Source: Antennarius striatus (lineage: Eukaryota > Chordata > Actinopteri > Lophiiformes > Antennariidae). From it: a stretch of DNA of 64,000 bases. The stretch is from the NCBI RefSeq assembly GCF_040054535.1, contig NC_090785.1:7878501-7942500 (forward strand), in the 5' to 3' direction. The position numbers and the translations under genes were made by a program. Positions 60,265 through 64,000 of this stretch are shown here, piece by piece. Positions within the stretch are counted from its first letter, which is position 1, and each line of letters starts with the position of its first letter. A model generated the notes under the pieces. It was not told the DNA's origin and did no database searches. It saw nothing but the letters and a program-made list of their open reading frames with translations.

Positions 60265-63200
60265 TCAAAGCTTCTCTGAGGAGGGGATCCAGATGTAGGG
60301 ACCAGACTGCTCCTCGATGATGAGCTTTATTTTGTTGTAGATCTCCTCTAGTGAGTCACCCTGTACTATAGCTGGAGAGACAAATCACAGAAGCAGAGGG
60401 ATGTTATGGTGACATCAGAACTGGATTTGAATCAATAAAAGAATCAGTAAGATCTTAGGCATGCTTATCAATTTATCATTTAGTTGAAAAAACAAACACC
60501 CTACTGCTAATGGGAGAGACTCAGACAATTGTCAAAAACTGCCAAATTAAAAATGAAAACCTACAAAATGCACTATGATAGAACATTACAAAGCTACAGA
60601 TGTTTGAGGACATAAGGATAAACTAGACTGTATAGTAGTGACATAAGTGCCAAATCTTTACAGTTATTTGCAGATTTTCAAAGTTTTACATATTCGGGTT
60701 TTATACTGTTGAAGCAAAACATCTTCTCGAAATGTCTTTTTCATTTCAAGGGAAAGCCTCACGTTTAGAAAATCCTGATACTTCTTTGTGATGCAATAGA
60801 GAGACGATAGTAAAGTGAAGGTTTTGAACTGTTGGTGGAACAGAACAGGTTGTTAATACTAAATGGCAGTGAGACCAACCTGTGAAATACTCTCCAAAGT
60901 CTTGCTCCAGTTTAACTGCCTTGTCAAAGACTTTATTGGCTTGCTCATATGTCTGCCGCTTATTCATTTCCCTGAAAGACACAAATAGCGGATTAGATTA
61001 ACACACATGTAATCATTAATATCTGAATGTACAGTATGGTAAAAAAAAAAGCTCACTTACATTAGGGCTTCAATAGATTTTGGTTTAATAAAGATGGCAA
61101 TTGGATAAAGTTGTGCTTGTTGCAGACGTTTTATGGCGTTCCCAGACACGTCCAGAATGCAGTGTTTCCCCTGCAGACAAGGAGAGATGGTTTGGTTACA
61201 ACAAACAAACATTTCTGAAGTTGGAAACAACAGTACATAGTTCTGGGCACCAATATGACAATGTAACTTCAATCCAGTAAACCTTATCTGGTGACCAACC
61301 TATAATGTGTCACACTGCCTACCCTTTCAGCCACAGTTCTGACGGACAAGATGCTCGTCCCGTAGAGGTTCTCGTTGAACTGGCCAGCCTCGATGAATTT
61401 ATTATCCTGAATGTCTTTCTCCATTTGCTCCCGCGAGCCCACAAAGTGGTAGTCCTGTCCGTCCATCTCGTTCTCTCGCCTTGGACGAGTCGTATCTGCA
61501 GAGATATGAACGGGACTCGTTTACTCGCTGCTGTTACGCCAGCCGCGCTGGTCTGGATCGGTTTGCTGCAGTGAACTCACGGGGAACGCAGGAGCCGAAC
61601 TTGTGTGGAAACTCAGAGATGAGGTCATCGTTTACTCTGTCCTTCATTGGACCCAATATGATCACAGGCCTTGTGTAGTGGACTGTATCAGAGACACAAA
61701 ATACAGGTGAGGCCACAAGTAGAAAAAATCGGTCCACTCTTTGACTTTGTTTAATTTCAAATTGTGAACAAGTGATCCACTCACTTTCCTGTCTAATGAC
61801 AGGCTCATAGGATAGAATTGTGTCCTCCTGTCCCTCTGTAATAACAAAAAATTAGTTATTTTACACAAAGATTTTGGCTAACAGCAAAATATAAATTCAG
61901 GTTACTCACTTGAACTACTTTCGCTGTCACTTGTGTTGGATGTCAGACATTCTATGAAACCATAAGACAGCAGGTTAAAAGATCATCTCAAAAATGGCAC
62001 AGACACAATTAATTTCAAATGACTATTGGTGAAAATCATTTTCACCAGCCTCAATCCTGATCGAGGCCATTTGAGAAAGGGATATAAAGAAAAGCAGAAG
62101 TTGTGGTTGGCGCGGCAGCCATGCTAACAATATAATAAGGAAATAGTTTTAGTTTCAAGCAATAAGAAATTAAATGTTTCCTCAAAAGTGAGGCAATTTC
62201 CTGTGCGAGCACCACAGAGAGACAAGTGCATGCGTTTTTTATTAGAGGGCTAATGGTAATGCTTTGTCTTCTATGTGAATCAATAAAATCCTTACAAGCA
62301 GTCTTAAATTCTGCTGTACAGGTGTAGACCAACACCAACAACATGTGATGTTGAAGTTTCTCTACTGGTAACCAGTTTACTTTATGACTTTAAAGGTAAG
62401 CACACAGCCCTATGTCAGACTCATCTGATAGATGCTTCTGTCTGAACCAGCGAGATCCTCTGGTTCTTCTATTTTAGAGCCTTTTAAAGGAAAAGAACAT
62501 TTAGCGGTGCTGCTTTCAGCCATTATGCTTGCAGCTGCTGGACAGCGTTCTAGAGGATCTGAAAGAATATGATGAAACAGAACCCATCTTTTCAGTCTGG
62601 CCTTATGTGACTTGTGAATCGAACATCTGCGTGTGAGGTGGAAAGGCAGCACAGTGGCATGAGGCTTTGAGGCATTTCATGTGTGTGACCAACAGTGTGC
62701 GTTACAGTCTAACACACACCAAAAAACTTTGTTTCATCAATCACTTGCAAACACAGTGAATAGTCTAAATAGATTAAGTTTGAATAACTGATTCTGTCAG
62801 CGGATCTAATATCGGGGACAAAGCCATGCGAGCGGCGTCATGCCGTACAGAAGGAGGGAGGTAGAGCCGGCTGACGCGGTGAAACTGGATCTGATCCGAT
62901 GACTAATGTATTCCAGGTTTTTTCTGACAAAACTCATGGGGGGACTAGTTTGGCTGTCGTTTTGCGGGTGACTGTGTGTTACCAGTCATCTTTTCAATCT
63001 CATTCTAAAAAAGGTGTGGTTTAGTGTTTCCAGCTGGGTTTGCAGTGACAAAGCATTTTTCTCTGAGCGCGTGGGGGACGGCTGCTTGACACAGTACAAC
63101 CACACACTTACTCAAACTCTTTGATCCATAAAAGTCATCGCTTAACCCTGGGAAGTCCTAGGTGTCCCGACAGGTGAGAGCAGAAACCAAGAGAAGAGAG

Positions 63201-63853
63201 CAGACAGGAAGAAGAAGGTTAGTGAGAGTTGGGGCAGAAAGGGAGGGGGTGTTGTGTTGTGCTTGTCATCGGCGCTGCGCTCGTTACGTTTGACCCCCCC
63301 CACAGCTTTTCAATGACACAAGCCAGATCCCATTAAAATGTGATTTTGACCCGGTAAACTGTTTGAACTTCCATCAAATTAGTGAGAATATTCTGGTTGT
63401 GGGTCAGTGACTGGATGAGACCCAATGAGGAAATTTGAGGAGGAGCATCACAGTGTTACACAGCTTGTGTGTTAATGCAGCCAACACACAGACACACACA
63501 CACACAGCTGGAGCCTCCTGTGAAGCCCGTGGATGGGATGCACAGACACACTAGAGAGAATCCCCTACATGTCTGCCTGATGCTGGCTCTGCATGTGGGG
63601 CGTCTCTCTGGGACAGTGAGAGAGGGATGAGCATAGCATCAACACAAACACCATCCCTGGAGGTGAGCGGAGAGATGAAAGCTGAGAGGAAACCGAAGCA
63701 TGAAGGTGGAAAGGATTGGACCCACACCCCCTGATCACACAACTGGTACTCACGTTCAGACTCCACCAAGTCCTGTACAATATTCTCCTTGCTCTTGTAA
63801 AACGGGAACTTGCGTGAGAGGTTGAAGCTTTTTTTGCGCTTTACTTTGACAGG
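60265..63853 (-). CDS. dlg3: dlg3 (SAP102-type MAGUK), 3' part: hook region and guanylate kinase domain
   Basis: Minus-strand exons are 63853-63754 or 63157-63112 (alternatives), then 61951-61910, 61835-61785, 61682-61581, 61495-61323, 61170-61061, 60971-60880 and 60371-60265 (stop). The encoded order is hook segment [12 protein letters not shown], linker [11 protein letters not shown], then the guanylate-kinase-like domain with [58 protein letters not shown] and the end [11 protein letters not shown]. Details such as [16 protein letters not shown] and RQTYEQAN match DLG3 better than DLG1, 2 or 4. DLG proteins anchor glutamate receptors, channels and adhesion proteins; the GK domain is a phosphopeptide-binding pseudo-kinase. 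The PDZ and SH3 exons lie beyond the right edge. It is tail-to-tail with tex11. Confidence 0.93.
63112..63157 (-). other. dlg3: dlg3 alternative hook exon ([15 protein letters not shown])
   Basis: A 46 nt exon with acceptor CCTAG| and donor |GTAAGT, starting in phase 0 and ending in phase 1. It joins to exon 61951-61910 as ...SKSLK-CLTSN. The peptide corresponds to the usual mammalian DLG3 hook segment [11 protein letters not shown]. The equivalent I3 insert of DLG1 binds protein 4.1 family members; the same role here is inferred. Confidence 0.88.
63754..63853 (-). other. dlg3: dlg3 alternative hook exon ([20 protein letters not shown])
   Basis: A 100 nt exon with acceptor GCAG| and donor |GTGAGT, also phase 0 to phase 1. 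It reads [10 protein letters not shown] through [15 protein letters not shown] to VESE and joins to exon 61951-61910 as ...VESEQ-CLTSN. It corresponds to the RKFPFYK insert seen in DLG1/DLG2/DLG3 isoforms. It is very basic at the start and acidic at the end. Confidence 0.85.
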
Positions 63854-64000
63854 CTGCTTTGCCGATGTGTGGGTGAGGGGGAGGTGGACAATGAGAGGGT
63901 AAAAACAAAAAACAAGAATGGGTTTCAATGAAGGTCCTCAACGGCCATGCGAACAAATCAAAATGAATGAAACGTGAATAAACAATAAGATTTCAATGAA

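Overview
This window is vertebrate nuclear DNA and almost certainly comes from a ray-finned (teleost) fish. It holds split genes with GT-AG introns, many dinucleotide and trinucleotide microsatellites and relics of fish-type DNA transposons and LINEs. Its gene order, chic1 - cdx4 - VEGF receptor (kdrl) - tex11 - dlg3, resembles the human Xq13 neighbourhood (CHIC1, CDX4, TEX11, DLG3) but with a VEGF-receptor tyrosine kinase gene between CDX4 and TEX11. Eutherians lack that fourth receptor; fish keep it as kdrl. No prokaryotic, CRISPR, phage, tRNA or rRNA feature is visible. The species cannot be told from the sequence.

Layout. 1-46: the first 15 codons of chic1 (minus), running off the left edge. 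1669-4602: complete three-exon cdx4 (minus). 4603-12887: intergenic, with long microsatellites and a striking 2.5 kb fold-back element whose ~315 bp arms are nearly identical inverted copies. 12888-45580: complete 30-exon VEGF receptor (minus), 1309 codons, with the reading frame checked across every junction. Its introns carry microsatellites, a hAT-type MITE with an 8 bp target-site duplication, and a decayed LINE reverse transcriptase. 45581-48768: head-to-head intergenic region between kdrl and tex11. 48769-56979: complete 29-exon tex11 (plus), 912 codons, with one GC-AG intron. 57206-60264: the convergent 3' ends of tex11 and dlg3. 60265-63853: the 3' part of dlg3 (minus): guanylate kinase domain, SH3-GK hook and two alternative hook exons; its PDZ and SH3 exons lie beyond the right edge.

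Functionally the genes are unrelated neighbours and not an operon: a membrane-associated cysteine-rich protein (chic1), a caudal homeodomain factor for posterior body and blood patterning (cdx4), an endothelial growth-factor receptor (kdrl), a meiotic crossover scaffold (tex11) and a synaptic/epithelial MAGUK scaffold (dlg3). I saw no undescribed biochemical system. The most unusual points are the mixed VEGFR signature (KDR-like activation loop, FLT1-like tail, missing kinase-insert tyrosine), the fold-back element, and the frame-enforced exclusive choice of dlg3 hook exons.
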